Assembly: GCA_003049485.1 (NCBI GenBank)
Contig: PYST01000082.1
Location: 1-64,000 of the forward strand
DNA from: Ophioceras dolichostomum
Lineage: Eukaryota; Ascomycota; Sordariomycetes; Magnaporthales; Ophioceraceae
Length of the DNA stretch: 64,000 nucleotides
Reading direction: 5' to 3'
Shown here: positions 22,606-33,900 of the stretch, in pieces
How positions within the stretch are numbered: the first letter of the stretch is position 1
Layout: every line of letters begins with the position of its first letter
Made by a program: the position numbers and the translations under genes
Notes under the pieces: generated by a model
What the model was told of the DNA's origin: nothing
The model's input: only the letters and a program-made list of their open reading frames with translations
Databases searched by the model: none

Positions 22606-22993
22606 GTACTTGATAACAGAAGAAAACCGTAAAGTATTTTGTGAATAAAATCGCAAGAAAAGAAGTGCGAAAAAAAAAGTGCAAGACAAGAAAATTCAAG
22701 AAAAAAAATCGAAGAATGAATCCCAAGCAGAGAATCCAGAAAGGTGTAGCTTGAAACGTTCATGACGGATCACAGCATATCCCCCCCTCCCCCAGTGCCC
22801 TACGAAGTCACCGAGCAATCCTGTCCGGCACGGCGGTAAGCTTCTGCTGCGACCCGCTACCACCACGACGAATTCCTTCCCGTCGGCCCAGCCGTCGTCA
22901 GTCAAAACCCCGAACTCCGTCCCGACCTCTCCCACTTCCAACTTCCCACGTCCCGCACCGCAGACGTCGCGGTCGTGGTGGTGGTGGTCGTCG
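22606..22993. other. intergenic, 3' flank of dioxygenase gene
   Basis: An A-rich stretch at 22620-22720 is followed by a GC-rich part; no gene is seen. Confidence 0.4.
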
Positions 22994-25641
22994 TCATTCT
23001 TGGGCTCTCAAGGAGGAAGAGTCCGTCCCAAGGGCGTCGAGGCCCATCCTCCTGAGATCCTCGTTCACTTCGTCGACGTGCTCGAAGAAATGGCCCTTCA
23101 TGTCGTCCCAGAGCGATTCCGGCGGTTCTGCGATTCCGAGAGGTCAGATGCGATTGCATGCTAACTATTCAGGAAGGTGGTGGGTAGGGCAGGTAGTTGG
23201 TGCTGGGCTTTGGTGGTGACGATCATCCAGCGAGAGCCGCGACTTTGCCTTTCACGGGGGACTCTTTAGGAAGGCGCGGTGCTCTGGGGGCTTGGGGCGG
23301 GAGGCCCGGGTAGGTAGCTAAATCGATTGCCAGGCACAGGTTGGCAAGTTGCTCACCTTCGGCCGTCTCCAGCGCCTTCTTCGTGACCGCGCAGTGGGTG
23401 CTGATGTGGAACATGAAAGCTGCGTGGTCGGTAATATGGAAAGCTCATTTCCTCGGTGTGAGTCTCTTTTCGTCTGCATGCATGCAATTCCTGCGTAACA
23501 GTCGAGGACGAAAAAAACAACGGGTCATTGTCATACCTAGATTACCCTCACCGATTCTCTCTGGCACCAACTCCCGACTGGTCGCGTCTAGGAACACCTT
23601 ATGGGTCTCTTTTTTGATGTTATAGTATGTTAGAGGGAGCTCATTAGTGTCACCACACACGCCATTTTATAACGCTTGTGTTGCGTGACAGGTCGGGTCG
23701 ATATACAAAGCGGTGCAGGAAGGTCGTCGACTCGACGACCCAACGTACCTCCGTGCGGCATGTAGCTGGACTGGTAGTTGAGTCCACCGGGCTTGAGGTT
23801 TTTGCTTGAGCCACCGTATTTGCCGTAGATGACGCCCATGATCTCGGCAGCCATGTTGCGGTGGTAGTACTATTTGCTAATCAGCATTGAGTCTCGTGAG
23901 TCTCGTCGTCAATCTGCACTGCCTCAAGGTTCGAGGTGGCACAAGCGGTTCCAACTCACCGGCGGACGGAAGCTGTTGCTCGAGACGCTCCATTTCGGCG
24001 TGAAGGCCAGGAAGTCCGTCATTGACACACCCGGGATCTTGGACTTGGCTGTGAGGACGCAATACATGGTGGGATCACTCTGGTCCTTGTCCACCACCGC
24101 GGCGGTGACGAATCTCTCCAGTGCGTACTTGTACGGGACATAGCTAGAGAGAGAGTGTGTGTGTGTGAAAGAAGAGGCAATTTGTTAGTGAGAAGAACAA
24201 GAGACCCGGGATGGACGTCGGTATTGTTGAAAAATGGACTTACTTGCCGTGCCATGCCACTACATCAAACGGGCTGTGGTTTTGCTTGCAGGACCACATC
24301 TTTCCTGCCAGCTTGTACACAACTAAGGTGCGTCTCAGCACAGGAGGTCATTGGTCAAGGATAACTACACTTACTTTCCCATTCCGACTTGTCCATGTCG
24401 AAGCAGGCTACAGGAGATTCGAAGTCACGAAGGAGGGCCATGCCGTTACTTCCCAGAGGACCGAGCTCCGGCAGCTCGTAGTGACTCCCGAATATCTCCT
24501 GGATGTCTAGGGGGTGGAGAAGTGGTCTCATGTTAGCTGGCGGCGCAATTTCTCTGGCTTCCTCAAGGACAAATCGGCGAGACTCACAGCCCCTGACCGG
24601 CCCGTCTGGCAGGTCAACCTTGAAGCGGATGCCAGCCTGGATCACGACAAGCTCGCCGGGGAGGACCATCAGCCTATTATGATTTCCCATCGTCAGCATG
24701 TGATGCCTTCTAGCTTGGGATCGTCGCTCGTGAGAATTCGGCCCAACCGACGCGGGGATACATTTCCATCATACCTTCCAAACTCGGTCTGGATATCCAG
24801 ACGGCCCTGCTGAGGAAGGATCAGGAGGTCACCGTCATTACTGCAGAAAGCCCTCTTTTCCATAGAGCAGTTGGCGGTGTATATGTGGACAGAAACACCC
24901 TCCTTCGTGGTCGGGTCACCATGGCCTGCTAAGGTCTTCAGACCCTGGACGAAGTCCACTCCGGCGCCGGCAGAGGGCGGAATCGGGGGCGGTTGCCAGC
25001 ACAGAGATTGCGGAACGAATTCGACATCGCTGTTCGTGGACACGAACCTAGACTCGACCTTTGCGGTTGGTTTTGGGTTTTCAAGTCTATCAGTAAACGT
25101 GCCAGAAAATAGTATGACGGAGATATTTTCCTTCCCAGGCAGATAGAGAAAGCGAGGGGAGACAGCATATGTAGGGAAAAGGGCAACGAAGTCAGACATG
25201 GCGAGAAGAAGGGGAGTTCAAGCAAAGAGTCTTCTTACATCCGGCGCCAGGGCTACCTTTGCGAGCCGTCCATGCGCCGCCGAGGGGTAGATTCGATACA
25301 GCCATGCATTCTGGATAGTACTCCGGCTGGAGACAAAGGAGGTGCCGTTAAGTTGCTCCGAGTAGAGATTGTACTTTACTCTTTGAGGAGTGTTACAACC
25401 GACGGGCAACGTTCCCGGACTTGATGGAGATTAGTCTGAGTGTTAGCGAGTTACATCCGCCTTCCTCAACATGATTATTTGGATCCCAGCCGACTTACAT
25501 TGCTTCAGACGCGAAGCGGTTTCCGAAGCCAACCTGATACTGGTAAGAGTCGTTCAACGAGGTTGCAGTGAGGAATGGGGACTGGCTAGCAGCGCCAGAT
25601 GGGGAGGCACGCGGCATGGCGGCAATCTTCCTATGCGGCAT
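22994..25641 (-). CDS. homogentisate 1,2-dioxygenase-like protein, about eleven exons
   Basis: Exons can be recognised in order on the minus strand. Exon 1 (25499-25641) ends ..QVGFGNRFASEA. Exon 2 starts at 25419 with PGTLPVGCNTPQRVKYNLYS. Further exons carry VDFVQGLKTLAGHGDP, CSNDGDLLILPQQGRLDIQT, IRFKVDLPDGPVRG, HYELPELGPLGSNGMALLRD, HSPFDVVAWHGK, YVPYKYALERF, YYHRNMAAEIMG, MPHGG, FMFHISTHCAVTK and a tail ending LRAQE. Homogentisate dioxygenase opens the ring of homogentisate in tyrosine/phenylalanine breakdown. Its Fe(II) ligands (His and Glu of YYHRNxxxE, His of PHG) and the HSPF His are all present. The sequence departs from the usual fungal HmgA in many places, and no fumarylacetoacetase or isomerase gene lies beside it. 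It may therefore be a paralogue with a different substrate. Start at 25641, or 25617; inner splice sites are approximate. Confidence 0.82.
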
Positions 25642-28600
25642 GAGTAGTAGATATTCGCCGATATATTTATGGCCTCACGGGGGAGTAGTACATAAATGAG
25701 GGATATGGGTCGATCTCGGCTGCTAGTCGCGATTTGCAGTTAAAGGAGGGAATATAGAAGATGGTGGGAAATACCACCAGCCGGAGAGAAGCCGAGGATA
25801 GTAGACAGATAGCTTGATAAGTAGGTAGGTATCCAAGTCATATATATTAGAGCTGGACAGTGGTGGGTCACTGCTGCCGGAAGGGATGTGGATGCGCAGT
25901 GATGGTGGAGGCCGGCACAGAAAGTCCCCTGCCCTAGTCATGATATACTGGGCATCAAACTAGCACATATGGACTCAAAGATGAGGCGACCACCCAGGCA
26001 GGCAGCTTTGTGGGAGTACTATGTGGGAGGACTATGCGGGAGCTATGTGGGCGGACTACGTGGGAGGGATGGATGGATGACCGCTTCCCCATTCCTATTC
26101 CAGACTCTGTATTCTGCCACTTGGCCGCTAGAAGGCGAACCTCCGCGCATCTCCGTGCCGCCCGTACACTTACGGTTCGCGGGTCATGGTTCGTGGTCCG
26201 CGGGTCGCAAGTCCTCTCGCACCCACCCACTCGCGCAGTTACAGAATAATCTCTCCTGAATGGGGGAACGTTGACAGCCTTGCTGTGGCATATGACACAT
26301 ATGACATCCCTAAGTTGGAAAGCCGGGAGTGGCGGCAACAACGTGGCTGCCCTTGTGCGCGTCGTGCGTGCGTGCTGACTTGGCACCCCCAAAGGCCCGT
26401 GGTGCTCATTGCGATAGCTCTCAGGGAAACCCGACAGAACGGTAACGATTATGACTGGTCTCGGGCTTGACCGCTGCTCTGGTCAGGACTGGTCGAGCGG
26501 GCGGCACACCCCAGTGACTTGACAGTGACTGGACAGCGACTGGACGCTAATGGGCGCTTCGTGGGCACTTGCCACCTCCGGCTGCACACACCCAATCGTC
26601 CCCGGGTTTCGTACGTAACTGTACGAATCCGGGTCACGCATCAGTTGTTCTCTGCCGCCTCAAGAAGCATGAAGGGAGGCAAGAAGGCCACTGGTCACCG
26701 GATGCTGGGTGCTAGGTGCTAGTCCATAGGGGGAGGGGAGGGGAAATGCAGAAAGAAAAAAAAAAGTGTGCCCGTGGGCACCCGCAGTTACCTGAAGAGC
26801 TGAAGCAAGTGGGGGAGAGACTGGAAAGGCGACTAACGAAAAAAGAGATGAAATATAGGTTGGTTGGTCAGACAGTCTGTCTGCCTGCCGGTTGGAGATA
26901 TTGAAGTCAGTGCCTGCCGGTGTGCATGGCTTCTAGTCAGGAATCCGGGAATCCACCGGGGACGTCGGCCTGGCTTCCTTGGGATGGGCGCCTCCTTTTC
27001 CCCTTGGCGACGATTGTCTCCCTGGGACTTTCTCTCCCGGGCCTCCTGGCCCGATTATTCGATAGACTTGGTTCTTGCTAAAAAGGTTGCCGCCAGAGAT
27101 GCCGCCAGAAGGCCCTCCTAGAGAATGCAGCTAGGACAAGGTTGGTTTCGGCCGACAAGACTGGAGGACAAGGTCAGCTGTGACACGGCAGCGTCGCCCA
27201 TCCCCGAGGACAGTCCATCACCGCCTGCCTTTGGTGACCGCTCGGTGGCCCTTTGGTGATACTTGCAATGAAATTACCAGCGACCGAGTTTCAACCGGTT
27301 GGCTGTCTGCTTCGCTCCGCCTCCCCTTCTCGCTTGTCGCTGCCGTCCAGGAGTCTAGGTGCAGTACTAGTGTAGTGTCAGTGCAGAGTTAGTGCAGTCT
27401 TGGTGATTCCGTGCATCGCCAGACGTCAGAAGTCAGAAGTCAGAATTCAGAATTCAGAATTCAGAAGTCCGTCAGCAGGTGCGACATTGAGGCTCGCATG
27501 TTCGCTTGCTTGCTCGCTCTCGCTCTTATCTGCGCGGCATTGCATGTGTGATGATGATGATGATGGCGATTGAATGATGGACAGGCCAATAATTTTCTAT
27601 CCTCCTGAAGCTCCGGGTCCTCGGAATACCAGAAATGGTCCGGTATGGAAAGTCCAGGACTTCGGCGCACAAGGCAGCACAGGGGGTCAGTTGAGAACAT
27701 AACGGTATCACTGCAGCATCACCGGACAATTGAGGGTGGGCGAGGACTGGACGAGGATGGAGATTGAGTCGACTCTCTGGTAGGGGTTAGCTCATGGAAT
27801 GTATCGAAGAAGCCACAGAAATTGCACTTTGTGTACCCCCACTATCCCACTATCCGCCCGATTTCCTGGGGCCTGGGGGATAGCGGGGGGGGCGCCCAGA
27901 CCGCGTGGTGCAGTCAATACCTGACACTTGACCGCTAACCAAATAGCACATGTGATTGGCCTGACGTGCGCAAATATGCTCGAGCCTAGGCTGCAAGGGG
28001 GCTTGCCAGTTGGTCCGTAAGCCTGCGAGACGTTTTCGTCCCGGTGATCAGTTCTGGAAGGACGTGCCGGTGTCGAGTCGTCAGTCACTCCAGCCAATTG
28101 TGCAGCCGGTTGGATGAGGCCTGATGCCGGCCTGATGCCGACGCAGAAGTTTTCGGTTACATGAACGTCGTGGATCGGTATTTTCCCGAACCAAACCGTT
28201 TGCCTCGTTTGCCTCGTCGTCGATCACACATCCATCGGTCCGTAAACCAGGGAGAAAATTGGAGCCCAGCAGCAACCATCCGGAAGCCGGAGAGCAACAG
28301 GCGAGCAGACGGGAACCTGATGGAAGCTTGATGGGAACTTAATAGGAACTTGATAGGAACAACACCTTGGCATCAACATCGGCGAGACGCGTCTCCGAGC
28401 CACACACCACGGTCCCGAGAAACATTCCGTGTCCTTCCATCCTTCCATCCTTCCACCGCACCCAAAACCCAACATATTATACTCGTAACAACAGAGTGTA
28501 GGAGCTCATTCTTCCCTATCCTTGTGGCACCGGAGAATTTCATGCACACCGCGGGATCAGGAGAGAAGCTCGGCCGCGGAGCAGCCTCGGTCTGACCCAG

Positions 28601-28673
28601 TCCAGTCTGATCCAGTTCAGGCCAAGCATTGGGTATCGTGGATATCTGACCAGATATCTATCTGACCGCAGTT
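25642..28673. other. long divergent intergenic region, no gene supported
   Basis: This 3-kb stretch lies between two divergent genes. It holds a 7-bp tandem repeat (27428-27469), a GATGATGAT microsatellite near 27551-27565, CTTCCATC repeats near 28435-28455 and scattered short ORFs without domains. Confidence 0.4.
27428..27469 (+). repeat. 7-bp tandem repeat, six units
   Basis: Six consecutive 7-mers follow the pattern agaagtc / agaattc: two of the first, three of the second, then one of the first. The alternation suggests local duplication after one base change. Confidence 0.95.
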
Positions 28674-29504
28674 ATGGCCGAATCACTCACCTTCCCCCAA
28701 GAGGAGGCGGCCAAGCTGGAGCGGCGACTACCTCCACGTGTCACCACAACTGCCTCATCCACCGCTCCTGAATTGACGATGACGAGGCCGTTCGTGACGC
28801 TGACCTTCGCCACGTCGCTGGACTCGGCCCTCTCCCTGGCGCCGGGCAGGCCAACTGCGTTATCCGGCCCGCAGTCCAAGGCCATGACGCACTTCCTGCG
28901 CAGCCGACACGACGCCATCCTGGTCGGCGTGGGCACCGCCGTCGCGGACGATCCGGGGCTCAGGTGTCGTCTGGACTCGGCACAAGGGCTGGAACACCAG
29001 CCACGGCCCATCGTCATCGACCCTCGCGCTCGCTGGGACATCAGCGAGACTAGCAAGGTGCTAGAACTGGCGAGGGCCGACCTCGGCCTCGCCCCTTTTA
29101 TCATTACCACCAGCGTGCCCCCAGCCCAGAAACGGGCCCTAGTTGAAGCTCACGGGGGCAAGTACATTGTCCTACCCAGTGATGCTCCGTCGTCCGCGTT
29201 GGGCCCTCCGCTCAAGTGGGAAAGCATCCTCTCCGCCTTACTCGCTGAGGGGCTCCGCAGCGTCATGATCGAGGGTGGTGGCCACATCATCAACGGTCTC
29301 CTCTCGGACCCGCAGAACAGCGCCCTCGTCGACTCGGTAATTGTCACCATCGCGCCGGTCTGGCTAGGCCAGGGCGGCGTCGTGGTCTCGCCGGACCGGG
29401 CGGTGGACCAGAGCGGCGAGCCTCGAGCTGCCGTCCGCCTCACGAATACGTCGTGGCATCCATTGGGTGACGATGTCGTGCTGTGTGGTGAGATCCCACG
29501 CTGA
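28674..29504 (+). CDS. RIB7: 2,5-diamino-6-ribosylamino-4(3H)-pyrimidinone 5'-phosphate reductase
   Basis: A single-exon protein of 276 residues with the RibD C-terminal (dihydrofolate reductase-like) fold. Family signatures are visible: RPFVTLTFATSLDSALSLAP near residue 38, then HFLRSRHDAILVGVGTAVAD and DDPGLRCRL. Later parts include RPIVIDPRARW, LRSVMIEGGGHIINGLL and the C-terminal IAPVWLGQGGV. Rib7 is the second enzyme of riboflavin synthesis in fungi; it reduces the ribosylamino side chain with NADPH to the ribitylamino form before deamination. It is cytosolic. The N-terminal 35 residues are family-variable. The length matches fungal Rib7. No other riboflavin genes are nearby, as is usual in fungi. 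Confidence 0.92.
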   Translation: MAESLTFPQEEAAKLERRLPPRVTTTASSTAPELTMTRPFVTLTFATSLDSALSLAPGRPTALSGPQSKAMTHFLRSRHDAILVGVGTAVADDPGLRCRLDSAQGLEHQPRPIVIDPRARWDISETSKVLELARADLGLAPFIITTSVPPAQKRALVEAHGGKYIVLPSDAPSSALGPPLKWESILSALLAEGLRSVMIEGGGHIINGLLSDPQNSALVDSVIVTIAPVWLGQGGVVVSPDRAVDQSGEPRAAVRLTNTSWHPLGDDVVLCGEIPR

Positions 29505-30969
29505 AAGCCTCGCTCACACGCACCTCGGGTAGCGTCGTGACAACCATGTACCAAAAGGGCAAAAAGGAGAGAGAATATATTTTCCAATACCACCGTCTCT
29601 TTGGATGGAATAACATAAGACCCATACGTCGTCCCCAATTTATATCAAAAGGGGTTTATGACGGCAAGGCTGGGGAAGGATCGCAAAAAAGAGATGTGAC
29701 TCTGACGCATAAAGAGCGGAAGTGTGAGAAATGCCCCGCCCGCTACAGAGCATGTCGCCGTCGTGATGAAGTCCCCCAACACCAATGTCACGCCCGAGTA
29801 AGCCTCCTAATACCGATGATGGCTGGGTGCGTGCTGCATGCTTGCTGCATGCGAACCACACCACACATCTGACACGGTGAAGGTGGTATTAGGCTTCGGC
29901 AGTCAGCATCCACCATCTATCACATCGAAGTTGCGGTTCATGCACGTCGTTTCGGCAGTCGTCTACTACCCGAGAAAGGCGGGAGGGAGCCTGATCATTG
30001 AACCAACTCTAGTAGATCACGACAAAAAGGACGATGCGCAGATTCAGGGGGCGGTGAGAAGGATAGTGCTCGTATACATTTAGACAACAGACGATTTGAT
30101 TCAGGCCCTTTCATGCATATCGTAAGCTGCGCTTGCGGGATTTCATATTTGCTTGCCATGATTGTTGGTTCTTTGCATCTTTCAACCCGAACATGTCGAA
30201 GATCTGGTCCGGCAGACTTGGGACTCGTTCGGGTGACCGATATGACCACTAGATAAGCGGTGACGATCTCGTGGTGCATGGCTGACGGCCGGCTCCCGCC
30301 GCGTCTCACCCGCCCATGACGAAGAAAAGAGCTTCCTAGAGCTTTGGCTACCCATTGCTCAAGGATAATCGCAGCTCGATAGTCACAGATCAAAATGCAC
30401 GGGACGGGCGAGGGACTGTTCCATTCCCTGATTCTGACGATATGAACACGGACGACACCGACGGAAAGTTATGCGGTAGTGCCCTAGGATATATGCCAGA
30501 GAGGGGCAGTCAAAGCGGAATACAGCAAAAGCTATACGTCTAGCAAACAGAGAAATCTATTGCTACCCACCCTAGGCAGCTATCAAGCACTCACCACTAA
30601 ACGGGATGACCCAATCCCGTTCGTTGCCCACTTGCTGTGGTATCGTTGTTGCTGTTGCTGTTGTACAAGCACTATGAAAGGACCAGAGAAGTTTGCTTGC
30701 CAAATATGCGTAGATGCTGAAAGACAGGAGAAATCAGAAGGGGAAAGGGGGTATCTATCACCCGGCAACTATGCCGTGGTACGCGGGGAAAAAAAAAGAT
30801 AGAGATAGAGACCGAGAGACAGGGGACAAATGACGAAAAACATCAGACAGGACGAGGACTGTAATCTACAGTGGGTAGGATAGGGAAGGATGAAATGGCA
30901 ACAAATCGAAGGAAAAAAAAGCAACGCACATGCACACACGAACAGGGGCAAAGTGAGACATCTTCACTC
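29505..30969. other. convergent intergenic region
   Basis: These are the 3' flanks of the RIB7 gene and the Lst4-like gene. A short GTTGCT repeat lies at 30646-30663. No gene is seen. Confidence 0.4.
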
Positions 30970-33900
30970 TCACTCGCCCCCTATCTCCACACTCTCCAGC
31001 CACGCCCTCACAGCAACGCGCAAATCACTCTCCCTCTCACGTACATGACCAGGGGAATTATCATTCGCACCACCACCACTCTCCTGCGACTCCCTCTCGC
31101 GCATCTCGACCACGTCCCTAACCACCTCCTCCAGAGCGGAGAGTATGACGGCCTTGCACTCGGCCCGCGGCACCTCCTGTTGAGGCGGCGGGGCCAAAAC
31201 CGGCGCTGCTGCCACCGCTCCCGTTGTGAGAGAGGGCGACGTGCCGCCTTCTGTCCCTGGCCCTTCGGCGAGGTGTGGATCCAGAGGCTCGGAGGAGGTG
31301 ACGTTGCCGCCCGCCTGCTCCAATTCGGTGGTCGTCCGCCGCTTGCTTGCCGAGCGAGATGGGCTGGCAGAGTCGCCACCACCAACACCACCACCACCCC
31401 CTGCCTTGATGGCAGTGCCGGCGGCGGCGTCGGCGGAGGACGAATTGACACCAGTGCCGACCACTCTCTCCACGGCTTCGACGAGGACCTCATCAAGAGT
31501 GACGATGGGCTCAATTATAAACTCCTCTTCCAACTGGGGCTCGTAGGGCGGGATCGCTGGTGTTATGAGCGCTCCTGTGCTGCCGCTGGGCGCGGCGGTC
31601 GGGAACGGGGGTCCAGAGGCACCGGTGCCGCCAGGGGTGAGTAGCAGCGCCGGAGCCGCGGGCTTCGGCCTCACAAGGCGACGATACCGAACTCGTGTGA
31701 TGGAGAAAGTAGTGCAGTCGGCGATGATGGCACTGCTCACGTCCAGCCAGCGTTCCTGCGGCTGCGGTGGGTTCGTGGGAGACATGGAGTATGACGCCAG
31801 CGACGCGTTGACAGCGGCCGTGACCACCGCAGGCGACGGCTCAGCTCGCAGCGACGCCTTCACCTCCCCGAGAAGGTCATGCTGCGGGGGAATCGCCTGC
31901 AGTATGAAGTCTGGATGGTACCTCTGCAGCCAGCCGGCCACGTTGAGGGGCAAGTCGCCGTCGGCCGCCAGCCGGCTCAGGTACTCAAATGCTTCGAGCC
32001 CACTGCTGCCGCCGCCGGGCGTGGAGAGGTATCCGCTGCTAGATGGCGAGCTGACCGCCGTCTCGAACGAGGTGATGTAGTCGGGAAAGGGAACATCGAC
32101 ATCGATCACCCCATCCTGGACGTTGATAGAAGTCTTGACCGGGGATTCAAACGCCCCGGACGGATCCGGAATCCTCTGGAACAAGGCGCTCGTCCGAGGC
32201 GGTGCGGCGAGCTCCTGGCTGTCGTCAGGTTGCCGAGGAGTGTGGGTGCCACTCTCAGGACCCGTCGGCGGTAGCCCTCCGGAGACGTAGCTGACGACGC
32301 GTTGCTGTTCTCGCTCAAGTTCATGTGAGGGTAGGCCGCCGCCCCCGAGCTGGTTCAGGGCTTTCGTGGTTGCTGTTGCGGCATCTCGCCCGCCCCGGCC
32401 CGCGCCCAGGGGCAACTCCTGGTTTCTGAAAGATACTTTGGTGGGTGACATGGGAGGGGCATTGAAGCCCGAAGAAGGGAGGTTGTCGCGGCTGTCGCGG
32501 CTGCCGAACGAATCACGCTTCTGCGAGGTGAGATCCGTGGAGCCCCTCCGCCTCGCGCTCCACAGCCCGGCGAGGACGCCCCACGTCGAGCTCGGCCGAG
32601 GGCCACCGCCACCACCGGCCATCCCGCTGAGTTGGCCGCTACCACCGCTGTCGCCCCTCTGCAGCGTCCGTTTCAGGTCGTCGGCCGCAACGCTGCCGGA
32701 GCTTCCTGGCCGGCGACTAGCATGCGATGGCTCGTACCTCTGAGCCGTTGAGAAGTGCGGAATAGTCGCCTCAGGGGTGACCGTCGCCGTTGTGGCCGCA
32801 CTGCTTTTGCGTGTGAACGAATCGCTCCCTGATATAGGCAAGTTCGCTGTACGTATCGATGCAGCGTCGGACGGTCTCCTCTCATGGGCTCTATCCATGC
32901 TCAGGTGGGCCAGATATGCGGGAACACCTGACCCGCGGCCCCCATGCTGGCTGCCTTGCCCTTGCCTCTGCTCTTGGCCCTGCAGGCTGGTGGTACGCGA
33001 GTGCGAGGTCCGCCTTGGGGCCGTCCGCCGATTGATCTTCCGCCGGAGGGACTCCTCTTTGAGGATGGGCACGACGTAAGAGGGAGGGGAGTGGGAGAAG
33101 GCGCCAAACGATGCGGACGTGCTCGGTCGGTGTGCCCGTATGCTAGGCTGAAGCTGCTGGTTCGCTGGCAGGAAGGCAGAGAGTAGAAACACCAGCCGGC
33201 GTGCGGCCATCTTGTCGTTTGCGACAACGATGGTCCGCGCAGGGAGCACCATGTCTTCTTCACCACGGGCTCGCATCAGCTGCAGGTGCCGTTTGCGGTA
33301 GTACATCGGACTCAGTGCCTGGAGCCAGTCCGTGTGCGTGGCAAGGTAGCCGGTCAGGAGGTTGTAGAAGAAGAAGCCCTGCTCGCGCCCACCAGCCCAT
33401 TTGGCAACCCATCTTGCCTCCTCCCTCCAGATACCCCATCGATTTTGGCCCGTGATCACTCGAGTTGCCCGCAGGCCAGCAACGATACGTGCTTTAGCGA
33501 TGTCGACTTCGGTCTTGACCTCTGCGTTGTCCATCAGACAGTTGTGCGGCAGCGTCAGCAGCTTCGCATTCGACTTCGCTGGCTTGGCGGTCACCCCGTC
33601 ATCGCTCCTCCGGCGCGAGAGCGAGGGATTTCGTGATACCTGAGAGGTGATGGACGACGGCATAGGATCCGGCGAGGCGATGTCGGCGTGCCGGAGCATG
33701 GTGCACAGTCTCATCGCCACGATGGACTGCAGGTGGGTGAGAGTTCGCATGATGATGTCCCAGTGCTGGGTGATGGGGTCTATGCGGTCTTCGATGTCGG
33801 CGAGATATGACGAGTCCATGGGATCAATACCCCCTCCGAGTCCATGACCAAGACCCTGGCCTACCATCGTCCATCCCGAGCGGCGGCCGGACCCGAACGA

